Shown here piece by piece: positions 12,480-23,985 of a stretch of DNA of 64,000 nucleotides (the first letter of the stretch is position 1; each line of letters opens with the position of its first letter). The stretch covers positions 1-64,000 of the forward strand of contig DF242645.1 of the NCBI GenBank assembly GCA_000507305.1, written 5' to 3'. The position numbers were made by a program, and so were the translations under genes. Under the pieces are notes generated by a model. That model was not told where the DNA came from. It worked only from the letters and a program-made list of their open reading frames with translations, and did no database searches. This stretch comes from Breviolum minutum Mf 1.05b.01. Lineage: Eukaryota; Sar; Dinophyceae; Suessiales; Symbiodiniaceae.

Positions 12480-13300
12480 CATCTCTGGGCCCCCTGGCCT
12501 TGCACGTGTTGCTTCACCTGACACGAAGCTTTGAAGCAAAATTCCACATGTGCACATACCACGAAGCACAATCTCAGGCCTCCTGATTGATGCTCCACGT
12601 CATGCCTCTATTGCCAAGGAGACGAATGCGGCATGAAAGTGCGGCATCTAGATTGATCACACCAACCGTTCTTTGGCACTCAACCCCAAGCAAGTTCTTT
12701 CACACAATATTGATATTGGCATTTGGAGGCAATAAAATCTGACTTGAGGTTTCATGCCGTAAGAAAGAGTCTCCTCAGCTTTCCCCAAAACCAATAGAAG
12801 TGGGCTTAAAGCTCCATGTCATAAGCCTGGACCGAACACACAAAGCCAATAGCCCGTTCAGACCATGCAGGCTATGTAGACCCGTAAGGCACTTGCCCAA
12901 AAAGGGGAAAAGAAGGAAACAAGTTCCAACCCTCACCACCACAACCTCCAAGACCCACCAACCTGGATATGTCGGTCAGTGACGCTGAAGCTCGCCTTTC
13001 ACCTCAGTGGGACCACAGTGCTTATACTCTTTTGTAATGCTTTGGCAGTGTGGTCCCAGCGTGTTTGCTTCATGATCTTCTCGACAGCTTCTCCAACCTT
13101 GCATGCGGACCATGCGGACTGGGGGGAGTCTGTGCGTGATATTCAAAACACTGCGAACACAAAGGCGATGCTGATTTCTGATTGAGGCTTATTTGGACCA
13201 TAAGCAAGGCCCACCGTTGCCTTGCTTCCCTTCGTTCCATGTCCACCTGCATTCGCGAGAAAGGAATGGCGCCACACAAAGGCTGTCTAAACATGTATAA
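12480..13300 (-). other. Weak coding-like segments, otherwise unassigned
   Basis: Minus-strand frames contain VGEAVEKIMKQTRWDHTAKA (about 13020-13120) and SRMQVDMERREARQRWALLM (about 13200-13260), both helix-like. The rest shows nothing. These could be further exons of the same unknown minus-strand gene. Confidence 0.22.
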
Positions 13301-13769
13301 ACAACACCATATATACGCCCACTGCTCATGTGTGCGTGCTCAGCTGGAACGGAGCGAAATCTGACCCTGCCTCCTTTTATTGGAACCTTTACGGCTTTTC
13401 CAAACCTAAACAAAAAGATGAACGTGGCAACAAGCAACTTCTCATTACAACATGTGCGATATACTTGTGCAGTGCACTGAGTCAGCGCCTACTAAGAAAC
13501 CCAACAGTGCCATACGCAAACCTTCTACGGCAAAAGATTTTGTGAACAGATTGAAAAGCCATTGCTTCATGCATCACAGCAGCGCCACCACAACTCGATA
13601 CCTTGCATTGCAAGAGGGTCATGTGGCATTCTAAACACATTATGAAGTCTTGTGAATGATTTGCGGCCGAAAGGCTTGACTTCCTCCTCTTGCTCTTCTG
13701 CGGGAAGAAACTTGAAGGTCTTTTGCCTTCAACAACTTTCAGCCAACTGCAGTTGCTGCACCATTCTGT

Positions 13770-14660
13770 CTCTTCGCTTCAGAGCAGCTTTAGCAATGCC
13801 TCTTCGACTTTCGTGCTAAACGTCTTTGAAGCTTGCCTCATCCGCAACAGCAAATCTGGGTGCCAGGTTTGTCTGGTTTGGTTTGGTCCAGTGGCCCAAA
13901 CCGGTAAGACTCCATAGCCAAGTCCAAGGGTGTTTGCCAAGCCACGCAACTCCATTGCTGGTTTTTCATCTGCACTTGGGTTTGAATCTGAGCCATCATC
14001 ATCTTCACCCTTGCCCTTAGAGAGCCGTTTGGGGAATAGCAATTGGGTATGCGATCCAGGATCCAGATCTCACTTTTCACGGTGTTACAGTAATAAGCGG
14101 ACTTCGTTGGTCTGGCTTGGATAGACCCACGTTCCACGGTGTTATCACACCCTTTTTGAAAAGAAAAACTATTGCTCCATATTCTGAAATGCTTGGTGAA
14201 AAAACTGGAACCATCCAAGACCCTAAGCTCGACGATTAAAGTGGCAGGCTTGTTGAGGCAAGGGTCAGGGCCAGCCCTGCCGCTAATGAGCTTGCCTAAC
14301 TCGCGCTGGGCAGATTCTGCTGTGAGGCGGCGATAGCGGAGATGCGGCCTTGGCGACGACGGCACGGAAATATCAGCAAGTCACGCTTGATAGGCGAACT
14401 TCCCAGTGCTGAGAATGGAGCCACAGGCTTGCTTCCTTGCAACAAAATTTGCGAGAATCGAAACAGGGCAAGTGCTGGTTTGCTAGCAAAAGAATAGAGA
14501 AAAGAGCAACCTGCATAATCAAACCAGAAGGCTGCCCCATCCAGAAGACCATCAGCCACTTGCTCGTCCGTAGCTGGCACTTCCAATTGCCACACAGCAC
14601 CTGCACAGCTCTAGAAGAAGATGTATGTTGACCAAAGACCTTCATCATTGGTGTGTCATT
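13770..14660 (-). CDS. Candidate exons of unidentified minus-strand gene
   Basis: Consecutive minus-strand open segments look coding: about 14510-14610 (VPATDEQVADGLLDGAAFWF), about 14190-14370 (RRLTAESAQRELGKLISGRA, then ATLIVELRVLDGSSFFTKHF), about 13900-14045 (KGKGEDDDGSDSNPSADEKP, then MELRGLANTLGLGYGV) and about 13770-13860 (RMRQASKTFSTKVEEALLKL, then a stop). No family is recognised. Confidence 0.33.
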
Positions 14661-15189
14661 CAATGCAATCCTCCGGCAGCACTAGACTTGCGGGCAAGGT
14701 TCATACAGCTCGCCCAATTGTTGGGCCCGCCAGTTCAAGGCGCTTCGCATTGAATTCCATATTGGGAATGCTCTCGAGCTTCTCGCCATCTACTGCATGT
14801 GAAGCTCTCCTCCTACTTTTGCTCTCCCTTGGCTGCGCTGCATATTTCTTTCCACGCCTACTTAGTGCATCTTACTGCTAGCCGACAGCCGATTTTTGTG
14901 CCAACCCTGCACCAACAAGTGCAGCCAAAGGGCCTAGACTTCATGACAGGATCCTGCACGACAGGTCAGCATGAACAAGGCTGCTAAGCTGGCAAATCGT
15001 CACCTCTGCTGCTGATGTCCTTGGACGCAGGTCCAGGCGATGAAGCTTCAGACATCCTGCTTTATGGGCCGGATTGGCAGGATTGAAACAGGGGAAGGGT
15101 GGGTGAAAATGATAGCTGGAATTGGGACAATGTCCAGGTTAGAAAGGGCGGTGTGCAGGAGCTTCCACTTAAGCAAACAGGATTTTCCA

Positions 15190-16100
15190 ATCCAAACGCG
15201 GCATTGCCTGGGGCTTGTAAGCCCATTTGGGCTGGCAGGCCCTGGGCTGTGTTGTGGCTTTGGACTCGCTGCCCTGCTCAGCTGCAAGTCTTCTTCGCTT
15301 CCACTTCTTGAGATCATTTGACGCAAAGACCTCCTGTCACAGCTCCAAACTCCCAAGTCCAAACACTTCAAACAGCAGGACATGTAGTTAACTTGGCCTT
15401 CGAATGGACAGCTGCACCTGTGCAAGATCCTGGGTAGGGCCAAAATCGTAAACGCACATGCTGCTCCTATGCTTGATGATCATGAATGCAGAGGACTTCC
15501 ATTGTTCAACCAAGAGTCAGATCTTGTGCCTTTTCCTCAGTCAGGCCACTTGAGATGAGGCTCACGAAAAGTACAAGTTTGTGCTACAGTTGCTCCACTG
15601 TTCAAACAACAAGGTCAAATGAAGCCATGCTTGGGCAAGCCGGCAAGCCCAAACAAATTCGACTGCAGCATCTGCAGCCAAGCTTCGGATCGTAACACCG
15701 CCCTTGCACTGCATGCTCACTTCAAACAAACAAAGACAACTTATATCCAATACCTGCCCGTCGAATCATCAAGCACTACGGTTGCGAGTTGCAAGCAAGT
15801 GGCATGTGGAGCAGTTTCCTGTCCTCAGCTTTTCTGTATCTGCAACCTGCAAGGAAATCCTCAAAGCTGCTGGAAGTGCAGAGCTGCCTTCTGCCTTGCG
15901 GCCACCAATGGTTTTAGCCAAGTGACTCTCACCAGCCTTGGAAAACATCTGCCGATCACAAACCAAATTAGTAAGATCTGCTTTGGGTGGGTGTTTATGA
16001 TCATGTTTAATCTCCTTCACCGTCCCTCTGTCACGGTCGTCAAAGCTCTTTTTGCCGCCCAACAAAGTAGCGTTGTGAACTGATCCAGCTAAAGCTGCAA
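15190..16100 (-). CDS. Candidate exons of unidentified minus-strand gene
   Basis: At about 15790-16070 the minus strand reads KKSFDDRDRGTVKEIKHDHK and KAEGSSALPAALRISLQVAD. At about 15200-15330 it reads SGSEEDLQLSRAASPKPQHS, a Ser/Pro-rich stretch. These lie just downstream of YR element 1 and on the same strand as every recognisable gene here. The function is unknown. Confidence 0.3.
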
Positions 16101-16256
16101 AACACTTTGGTGCAGCAGAACACATCTGCAGCCATCGCACCATTGTGAAAGAAGGCAGCTTCCACCATCGTATCCAACTCTAAAGGCAGGCCCAAGCCGA
16201 ACGGCTGGCGCTCGCTATCCAAGCTTCCAGCTCTGTCAGGATCGGTTGGCAGTAGA

Positions 16257-16735
16257 TTATGACGAAGAAATTCTGCGTAGCAAAAGTTCGTAAAGAGAAG
16301 ATGCTCCATTGATTCGCCGTCGGGCTCTTTCAGGAAAAGATGCCAGCAAGGTGCTTGCGGTGACTTCTTGTAGGTAATTTTCTAGCGTGATCTGATGACG
16401 TAGTCGCATCTTCCATAGGAGGCGACTAATGTCGCATCCTGCTTGAAATGCATTGACGCAGCCGCCGCCACGCTTTACCTTCCTCATAAAGGCAGTTGCC
16501 ATACTCTTGCAGCATCAGTACCAAAAGTGCAGGTTGCGACAGCGCTGAAGCCATGGCGTCGGGGGTTAAGCGGTTAGCTAGCCATTCTGAAAACCCTAGC
16601 CAAACTTTACTCTGGAGAACTCTAGTTTTCGCCTCGACCAGCGGAACATCTGCTAGAAGCCCGGTCCTCTGCTGAAACTGCGGCCTCCGAGGTCCAGGAT
16701 GACTCGCTTCTCCTATTCTCATTCCTCCAGCTCTG
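16257..16735 (-). pseudogene. Element 1 tyrosine recombinase remnant
   Basis: After MRIGEASHPGPRRPQ (about 16680-16730) an N-terminal SAM-like segment continues to QEYGNCLYEEGKAWRRLRQ. The other frame then holds only the recombinase C-terminus: KRGGGCVNAFQAGCDISRLL, then LRHQITLENYLQEVTAS, whose Tyr is the expected nucleophile position. The central catalytic region is missing, so this copy cannot encode a working recombinase. Confidence 0.65.
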
Positions 16736-16789
16736 GCACAGCTGCTTGGGTCAAAAGAGCGAAACTCGATAGCCCCTACGGCCATGCAG

Positions 16790-17445
16790 TGGCAGAATGC
16801 AAGGGAGCGAGCAACTCCTTTGGGATATGCCTGAGCCACTCGTGTCCAGCTCATCTTAGCCTGTTTGCAGCGTCCTCGGAGAAGACGATGCGCATGGTCT
16901 CCCAGGCAGAGGGTTTTGCAGTTGCCAAGCTGGCTGGTTGTGGCAAAACGTGTTCGCTTCCGCCACTCCTTTCCAAATCTGCAGTAGTCCACCACCCAGA
17001 ACTTCAACTCCGGATAGTCGGACTCTAACGCCTTCCAAGCCGGAAGCCGAAACATCCATGACCCAGCTGGGTTTTCTAGCCATACCTGGATCCGTAGTTC
17101 CAGACCAAGTCGCAATAAGCTGAACATCCAAAGTGCTGAAGCATTTCCTTCCTTCACCTTCTTTTCCATATTGGCCGTAAGATTCGGCTTTCCATAAGGC
17201 CATTCAGCACTCCTCACTGGTGGTGTTATCGCCATGCTGAATGACGAACAAACAGGTCCTCCCCCCAATGAAGAGAAACAACCTGCTCTCACAGCCTCTT
17301 CAATCCTCCTCTGAAGCTCTTCCTTCTGGAGGTCTTCGGCAGGCCCGTGCTCCAGATCAAAGCACAAAGACCAAACTCCTAACTTGGCCGCTTCAACTGC
17401 GACCCCTCTCTCTCCTGAAAAAAGATCCAAAAAGCCGGGCTCCTC
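16790..17445 (-). CDS. Element 1 cytosine-C5 methyltransferase-like domain
   Basis: Motifs occur in the order expected of C5 DNA methyltransferases. FLDLFSGERGVAVEAAKLG is motif I (SAM binding). GGPVCSSFS is motif IV with the catalytic Cys, although the usual PPC reads PVC. WLENPAGS is motif VI (ENP). CRFGKEWRKRTRF is motif VIII-like. No target-recognition domain of normal size is evident. The domain lies between RNase H and the YR. It probably no longer yields an intact product because the surrounding polyprotein is frame-broken. Confidence 0.7.
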
Positions 17446-17691
17446 TGGCGGCCAGCTGCACCCCGTAGGAAGGACAAACTGATCCTTTGGGAAGCTCTCC
17501 AAAATCCTTCTGGCTTGAAGGCTCAATCTCGGACCCTCCTTTCTTCTTCGGCTCCTCATCCTCGGTGGTTCTACCTCAGACGGTAAGCTTCCAAAAGTAC
17601 TGCTTTCTGTTGCCTCCTGTTTGTGGGCAGCACTTATGGCCTTTGCTGCAACCGGCTTTGATTTAACTTCAGCATTCTTCTTGGTTTCTTG

Positions 17692-17866
17692 ACTCCCTCG
17701 GAAGGGTCCAGGCTCACCATGTCTCTTGGTGTCTCCTGGGAAAGTCTCCTCACTCCCTCGGAAGGGTCCAGGTCCACCAAACTCTGTGGCAGAACCTGGG
17801 AAGGACTCCTCATCCCTCGGAAGGGTCCAAGCCCACCAACCTCTTTGGCAGGCATCTCCAACCGGT
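17692..17866. repeat. Three 60-bp tandem repeats in element 1 linker
   Basis: Units start at 17692, 17752 and 17811 with ACTCCCTCGGAAGGGTCCAG. They encode GPFRGSEETFPGD-type repeats on the minus strand. The third unit lacks one C (ATCCCTCGG), giving a one-base frame shift. Confidence 0.85.
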
Positions 17867-18339
17867 TCGGTCTCTTCAACGGGTGACTCTGCTTCCGGAC
17901 AGCAGCGGTCATACAGACATGCGCCTTCCCCAGAGTCACACCGCGAGGAAATCGCAACCGGAGGAAAACCTCGCGTGCATTTCCATCTCCGGAAGCGGAA
18001 CGAAATGCACACCCTTCTCCTTCTGTGCTAATGCTTTCAGCCTCTGAAGTCAATCCAGCCTCCGTATCTGCTCCTTCAAAGTGGAGCTCCTTCTTCAAAG
18101 CATCTCCTTCACAAACCAAATCGCTACGGCCCAAATCGGGCTTTGAAGTACCCGGCAATGTTCCGGGAGTGAAACTCTTCTCCTCTTTCTTCCTCAGCTC
18201 GTCCAGGTCAGGCAGCCCTGAGACAGTATAGTCATCAAGACCAAATCTTTTGAGCCACTCATCGAAGCTTTTGAAGTTTCCTTCCTCCACATCCTTCCAC
18301 CATTCCGGCATCTCCAGATCTGGGGGTCGAACTTCTTTC

Positions 18340-20762
18340 CCACGAGTGGGATCATCGGCGGGGTTGAACTTGGTGTGGTAGTAGAAATAGTCCGCACTGT
18401 AGTCCAACAAAATCATGCAAGGGAGGGACCGTGTCAACTCTGCATTCAAAGCAGGAGATGCACTCCTCCCCTTAATGAGTGCCCCCAGGCAGGCTGACTT
18501 GCGAATCAAGTCCGACCAGTAGGCGACTGCCCGGCCGTCTCAAAGCTCCAAGCTTCTCCGCCTTTAGAGCCCCCCTCACTTCTCCTATGTTGATATGTCT
18601 AGGAGCTTTCTTGGCCTTTGCAAAACTCAGCTTGTACCTCAAACTGCGTGCAAGGGTTTCCCAAAGTGGGTTCGACTGATAGGCGTCCTCTTCCTCTGGA
18701 ACTTCTAAAGCGGCTTCTAGCAGTCCATGAGCCCTCTCCCAAGCAGCAGCTGGGGCCAACAACTTAACCCAGATAGACTTCCTCAAACTGTGGCGAATCA
18801 GCTCAGCGCCAACTGCAGGAGAGATGTCAGCAAAGATGGCTGCCTCTCCCCACGATGAAGCGTCACTGGCATAGATCCTGTCTGGTGCGGTACTCCTCAG
18901 GTTTGACACTGCAAGGGGCAAAAGGGTGGCGACGATCAGAAGGTCGGTCTTCACCCTACCACTTAACTTCACTACCTCTCTCTTACCTCGTCCTCTGTAG
19001 CATTCAAAGACCGAGTCCAAGACTGCAAGGAACCTCCTCCGGTAGAGAAAAAGGGAGATGATGCATCCAGTGACTGTCTGCAGAAGATCGGCAGTACCAT
19101 AGCCCACGCTGATGATTCTCAAAATGAGGTTGCTTAAAGGTAAGGCCCTCTTCAAAGACCCTCGAACATGGCCTCTGCTGCCGTCAACATCAGCACCCCA
19201 GAAGCTTGTCTTCAGTTCATCCCGAAAAGACTTGTCTCGGTTCGGCATCAAGCCAACATCCTCATAGGTCTCCAGCATAGAATCAGCCTTCTCTGCTCCT
19301 TCACTCCGTCCTCTTGTTCCCAAAGGTCTCCGGCACAAGGTGACGAAATCGTCGATGACCAGACCAACACTTGTAGGATTTCTGGGAGGTGGCTTGGAAA
19401 GGGCTATCACATTCTCTGCCGTGACGATATTGGAACTGACGCTCAAACCAAGATGACAGGACTGCGCCAATTCCACCGCTTGGCAGTCCCCCATTGCTAA
19501 AGTCTTGAGGGCTCCATAAACGGTATCCTCTTGGTGATGTTCAGGTTTCAGGGCCCGCAGGTGACTCAGTTCCTTTGGATGAAGGGCTCCCACCAGCACG
19601 TTTCTCTCGGATCTTGATGCCGAAGCAGAGAAAAAATAGTAGAAATCTTTGAGGTCATTTCCACTACACACCAACTCCTCGTTCTCCTTCAACAGGTAGC
19701 GGCACACCACTTCGGCACTGGCTAGCGATCGGATCCACCTGCCACATGGGGCCTCTAGTATGTTGGCCCCTCTCGAATCTAGGATCATTCGATCCTTGGA
19801 TAAGCTTTTCGTCACGGCGAATAAGCCGGAGCCGTACAATGGCGTGACCTCACTGGCCTTGTGGATTGCCAAGCGATCAGTCGAGTCTAGCAACTCGAAG
19901 AGTCGCACTTTCTCGGTCTTGGAGCAGTGGACTCTTAACCTCGGTGGTCTGCGGGTAGTTGGAGTGATGGGATCTCTGGTGGCCAAAGGGTCTTGAAAGA
20001 TCTTCCTTCCTTTGGGATCCAAGTAAGGCGATGGGTCGAAGACTGGTCGGCCTACAAAGGTAAGCCGTTTGCTATCAATCTCCTTGAAGGTGGTCATGCC
20101 TGCTGGCACCTGAACCTCAGCGCTGATGCCCTGCTGTCTCTGTGGGTCTCCTTCCTTGTCCTCTCTCCTAGCCTGACCAAAATAGCTGTTGGATTCGGAG
20201 ATAGTGGCGGCCTCTGTCTCAAGCTGACTGATTACTTCCTCCAAGCTCTCGACTTTGGCTGCGGTACGGCCCATTTCTTCAGGCCCTATAGGTGAAACTT
20301 CTATCCAAGCTCTGGCATAACTTTCCAGCCTCCTCACTCCCTCCCACTGTCGTTTGCTCAACTTCTGGCGGGGCTCCAGCACAGAGGTGATGCTTCGTGG
20401 TCGGTTCAAATGCAGGTAGTTGAGCACTATCACCGCCATGACTACAAACTTCTTGAGTGCAACATCTTCCGCTACGGAACTCCTCCTCTGTTGAAACACC
20501 TCGGGATAGGGCAGCGGCATAGGAAAAAGGTCAGCCTCGGCTGTGGAACCAATGGGTTCTCCAAAACGTTGAGCGGCAAAACTCTTTGCAAAAGCTCCCA
20601 GGCGACACCGACAGCTGAAGAGACTTCGCATCATACTGTGAAAGGTGCTGGCGCCAGTGAACGTAGACGCCCTGGCTCCTGCAAGTTGAATTGGCACTGA
20701 CTGGCTAGTATCCTCAGTGTACCCCTCCCCAGTCTGGAAAGGTCCACTCTGCGGCTCAACTT
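18340..20762 (-). CDS. Element 1 reverse transcriptase and RNase H, frameshifted
   Basis: The frame opens with the shared element motif FPMPLPYPEVF. RT motif A is DLKDFYYFFSAS (about 19610-19660), motif B is MGDCQAVELAQ (about 19460-19495) and motif C is LVIDDFVTL (about 19339-19364). RNase H follows, with YASDAS (first catalytic Asp), HINIGEVRGALKAEKL, LDSQVS, then KGRSASPALNAEL and NPADDPTRG. The break between LDSQVS and KGRS is a CCTG duplicated at 18485-18492, which shifts the frame. Confidence 0.8.
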
Positions 20763-22434
20763 TCACTGGCCGCCTCCGCCCTCGGAGCCTCCAGCTCGTT
20801 GGGCCCTCGCTCTCTCTGACTTCTCTGCTTTGGCTTTGGCCTTTGCAGCGGCTCGAGCTCGTGCTGCTGCATCCTCCTCCTTGTCGCTCTTGGCTGGTCC
20901 TTTGTTTCCCAGCTTCTTCTTGGCATCCACGAAAGAGTCGATCTCCTTCAGATACGTGAGGAAGATTTCTGCCCACCTTGGGTCGTAAAGAGCTGAGTGT
21001 TGAGCTTCTGCAGGTGTGGGAGCTGTGTGGTGGGCAAACTGCTGATAAGGTGGGACTGGTTCTAAAAGCCCCACCGTCGACATGAGCCAGTTTCCTCCAT
21101 CTATAGAAGCCTGATCTGCTGCGCACATCATCAGGGCATCCCAAACTCCTCCAGGAGCCCAACACCATCTCACATGCTGCTGGTAGTTCTGCACCCGACT
21201 TTTGCTGGTCAGCCATCCTCTCACTGTAGTCCCCGCCACTCGAGGTTCTCCAGCAGTTGCTGCCCGGCCCAAGAAGTCTCCTTGAAGATTGGCCTCCACT
21301 GTCTGGTAGATGTACTTGGGATCCTCCCGCAAACATTTCTGCAAGGCTCGAAGGGCAACAGAGTTCTTCCGAGAAGTGGGTAGGGAACTGCTTTCTCCAT
21401 GACCTCCCGATCCACCACCTCCGTCGAAGATCTGATCGATCCGATCCTTCCGAGAGTCCTCCTCGGTGAGCTTCTTGGCAATGGCGGTGAGTTGAATCAC
21501 AGCTGTCTCCAAGGTGCCTGATCCTCTGGGGTCTGCAGATCCACTGGCGTCGGGGATAAGTTCGGGCTCTCCATCCTCTTCTCCTTCGTCCTCTCTCTCC
21601 CCTACAGGACCACCAGTGGTGGCCTTCTTCAAGACCCCTCTCCTTGGTACATCTTCCAGCCTCTGGGGTCTCGACCTCAAGATCTTCGACATCTCCTCCA
21701 AGTGGCTCTCTGGGATACCAGCCTGTCGAGCTGCTTGAACGGTAGTTGGATCTGTTCCTCTTGTTCTCCTTCTTTGCGGGCAAAGGGACTGCTTGGGCTC
21801 CTCCTTGAGTTCCTCCAGCAAGGGATGCGAGACTTCCTCTGATGGCTTCCAGACTCTCCTCGAGCTTTTGCATCCGCTCCTCCATGGGTGGGACCACCGC
21901 CTTTGGTTGATGCCCTGGATGAATCTCTGACTCCGCAGTCACAAAGCCAAAGTGCTCGTTGGCAAGGGTAGGGCTAGTAGGTCCCACCAGTCCAAAGTGG
22001 TGGTCGAACTGTAGGCCTTCTGTGAAGTCGATCTCTTTCTCCATCTGGGGATCGAGCAAGCCAATCCAGAGCTTGGTGCTTGCCACTATGTCCTCGTCGT
22101 GCAACCTCTTCTCTGCAGTGCACGCAACCACGGCCACCAAAACTGCTTTGCTCAAAGCCTTTGGGGGGCGTCTTCTTTTGCTCAGACTTCTGTGCCATAC
22201 AGACTCCGGTACACCGACCAACAGTTTTCCCTGACATAGGCCGATGGCAATGATGGCACAACTCTCTAAATCCTCCCCCAGCAAACCAAGAGTCCCAAGA
22301 TGGTACTCGTTGTCAGTGAAGTCCTCCTGTTGCACCAGGTAGTCCCGGGGCGATGAAGGGACTTGCTCTTCCAGCCTTATTTCTTCAGACGGGGCTTGGC
22401 TGGCACCGCTCCCGCCCTCACTCATCCCAGCCAT
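20763..22434 (-). CDS. Element 1 gag-like ORF, one internal frame break
   Basis: Translation starts at an ATG at 22434, two bases after the preceding stop (TAAACATG). The first part runs to about 21780 in one frame (MEERMQKLEESLEAIRGSLA) and continues in another frame to the stop at 20763. The C-terminal part contains DPRWAEIFLTYLKEIDSF, paralleling ADQRWITCALAFLKEMDV in element 2, and ends in a Lys/Ala/Arg-rich tail. The position and the basic tail support a nucleocapsid role. Confidence 0.6.
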
Positions 22435-22436
22435 GT

Positions 22437-23042
22437 TTACTGGATCTGGGCTGGCCAAGTCAGGCCAGCAGCAGCTGCAACAATCTGTCCTTCTCTCTGC
22501 GACGGCACCCCAATGAAGATGCTATCAGACCAATCTGTTCCTCTCTGGCACAGATCTCGCACCCTTGAAAATCGATTGAAGACCAAAATTGGATGCTCGT
22601 AGGTGGTCCCAACGTAGTCCTTCACCACCAAGTAGTACCTAGAGGCAAGAGGCAGGCGATCACGACCTGATGCTTGCCTATGTTCGCCTTCTAGAGCCCG
22701 ACGCAGCCAAGCTCCTAGCTCTCTTGCAATCTCCTCTCGCTGACCCCAAGTCAACACAGCAGGGGCTGGGTTTGGGTAAGGCCGGGCAACAGGCAGAGTG
22801 TTGCTGGCAGTGGACACTACTTCGGTATGAGTAGTGGAAATGGTGGAGCCCCCAAAGTCTGATCCTCCAATTCGGCTCTCCTCACCTCGAACCGACAGCT
22901 CCTCAAAGGAAGCCGTCAAAGTGGCCAGATCGTCTTGCTGTCGATCCAACCTGGCAGTCAGCCTCCTCACTTCTCCTCTAAGTTCAACGACTTCCTCACG
23001 AAGTCGCTCTTCCGCAGTCCTGCTGCGGCCACTTTCACTCAT
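22437..23042 (-). CDS. Element 1 pre-gag ORF: coiled coil plus possible viroplasmin-like domain
   Basis: The 201-aa frame starts with ATG in a 4-bp overlap with the upstream stop. Residues about 8-50 form a clear coiled coil (RLREEVVELRGEVRRLTARL). The C-terminal half contains YYLVVKDYVG, WSDSIFIGVPSQREGQ and AAAAGL. The element 2 counterpart has YAVVYCSG, SDSISQGFPSQTEAR and GAGI in the same order. This pattern recalls the small domain found at the N-terminus of RNase H1 and in caulimovirus viroplasmin. That resemblance is an inference from short motifs. Confidence 0.55.
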   Translation of the reverse strand: MSESGRSRTAEERLREEVVELRGEVRRLTARLDRQQDDLATLTASFEELSVRGEESRIGGSDFGGSTISTTHTEVVSTASNTLPVARPYPNPAPAVLTWGQREEIARELGAWLRRALEGEHRQASGRDRLPLASRYYLVVKDYVGTTYEHPILVFNRFSRVRDLCQRGTDWSDSIFIGVPSQREGQIVAAAAGLTWPAQIQ

Positions 23043-23509
23043 GCAAGCACCTTGTGAAGCGCACGCTGGGATCCTCCACCAGCAGAAGCCTCACTAAGCA
23101 CGAAGCGTCGCCACCTCTGCTTCCACAGCCACAGCAAGTCCACCAATGGTCCAATCAGCAATCCAGTGAAGAGACCCCCAAGACACCAGATCCACGGGAC
23201 CTCGTCGATGGAGAGGGTGGCCGCTTCCAAGCAGCTAGGGATGCAGTTCGGTACAGTGAAGCCCTGATCTTGAGCTTCCAGAGCAAAGTTTCGAACTAGA
23301 GTTACAAGCAAAGAACTAGCAACACCGCTTAACCCCCCAACTGCAAGGGGCCGATCCATACACGGGAAGCTTGATCCAAGCAAGGCCTCGGGAGTTCCTT
23401 CGATGAAACATCCCAACATGAAATGGGCCTTTTCTCTGGATGAAATCAATCCAAGCAAGAGTACTAGCAGCCAATCACGAACCCTCGGAATGCCTCCCCA
23501 TGCAAACAC
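23039..23509 (-). CDS. Element 1 pre-gag ORF, polytopic membrane protein
   Basis: This 156-codon frame has three hydrophobic segments: about residues 13-23 (WLLVLLLGLIS), 55-72 (AVGGLSGVASSLLVTLV) and 105-127 (WIWCLGGLFTGLLIGPLVDL), followed by a basic WKQRWRRF. Its stop overlaps the ATG of the next ORF (ATGA at 23039-23042). The first codon is GTG, so the true start is unclear; an acceptor-like CCCACAG lies just upstream. Element 2 also begins with a small membrane ORF, which suggests a shared, unnamed element function. No known family is recognised. Confidence 0.6.
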   Translation of the reverse strand: MFAWGGIPRVRDWLLVLLLGLISSREKAHFMLGCFIEGTPEALLGSSFPCMDRPLAVGGLSGVASSLLVTLVRNFALEAQDQGFTVPNCIPSCLEAATLSIDEVPWIWCLGGLFTGLLIGPLVDLLWLWKQRWRRFVLSEASAGGGSQRALHKVLA

Positions 23510-23985
23510 CTGTGGGAATTATCCTGCCCTGTGAAAGGGTATTTTTGCAAATTGAGATTGAGAGTGCCAGTTCAAATGCACTGACCCTAAGAGTCGCGAA
23601 CGACGAAACCAGTAATCCTTGTTTCCTTGACCATTGCTCTCCTGTGATTGGCTCGATGACAACTCACCTTGGCCTTTAAGCAGAACGCCCCTGTCCTTTC
23701 GACTGGTCTAAAAAGTCAGAACTCCTGTAGCTAGCTCAGAACACAGCTAAGCTGTACAGCCTTGCTGAATGGTGCAAACCCTCTCAAAAAACCATGTGTG
23801 GTATGAGGTACAATATATGACTTATTCTCATGCTATAGAAAAAGCCATCCTCACAAGGCGCCGTGAACCAACCAGCATTTGAACAGGATAGCAAACATCA
23901 TCCCAGAGCTAGGGCGCTAAATAATATGCGCTGCTTCAGCTTAAAATTCGACGTCGCTGAACTATCATGAAAGAACCCCAACACG
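23510..23985. other. No feature seen
   Basis: Intergenic DNA between element 1 and the end of the carboxypeptidase gene. I found no copy of a terminal repeat and no coding frame. Confidence 0.5.

Larger units (their letters stand above)
16257..23509 (-). mobile_element. YR element 1: decayed DIRS/Ngaro-like retrotransposon with cytosine-methyltransferase-like domain
   Basis: The minus-strand order is: membrane ORF, coiled-coil ORF, gag, reverse transcriptase, RNase H, 60-bp repeat linker, cytosine-methyltransferase-like domain, GEASHPGP motif, tyrosine-recombinase remnant. DIRS-class elements pair a DIRS-type RT/RNase H with a tyrosine recombinase instead of an integrase. At least three frame breaks are visible (about 21780, 18488 and 17812). 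The recombinase has lost its middle and changes frame near 16440. I did not find the split direct repeats seen in element 2, so the ends given are the ends of recognisable coding sequence only. Confidence 0.85.

Noticed and set aside
15619..16083. Plus-strand frame with CSICSQ...LHAHF resembling a zinc finger
   Set aside because: Spacing does not fit C2H2, and the minus strand over the same bases looks more coding (KKSFDDRDRGTVKEIKHDHK).
22434..23900. Search for split direct repeats flanking element 1
   Set aside because: No repeat shared between the 23.5-23.9 kb and 15.9-16.3 kb regions was visible by eye. The ends may be lost or too diverged.
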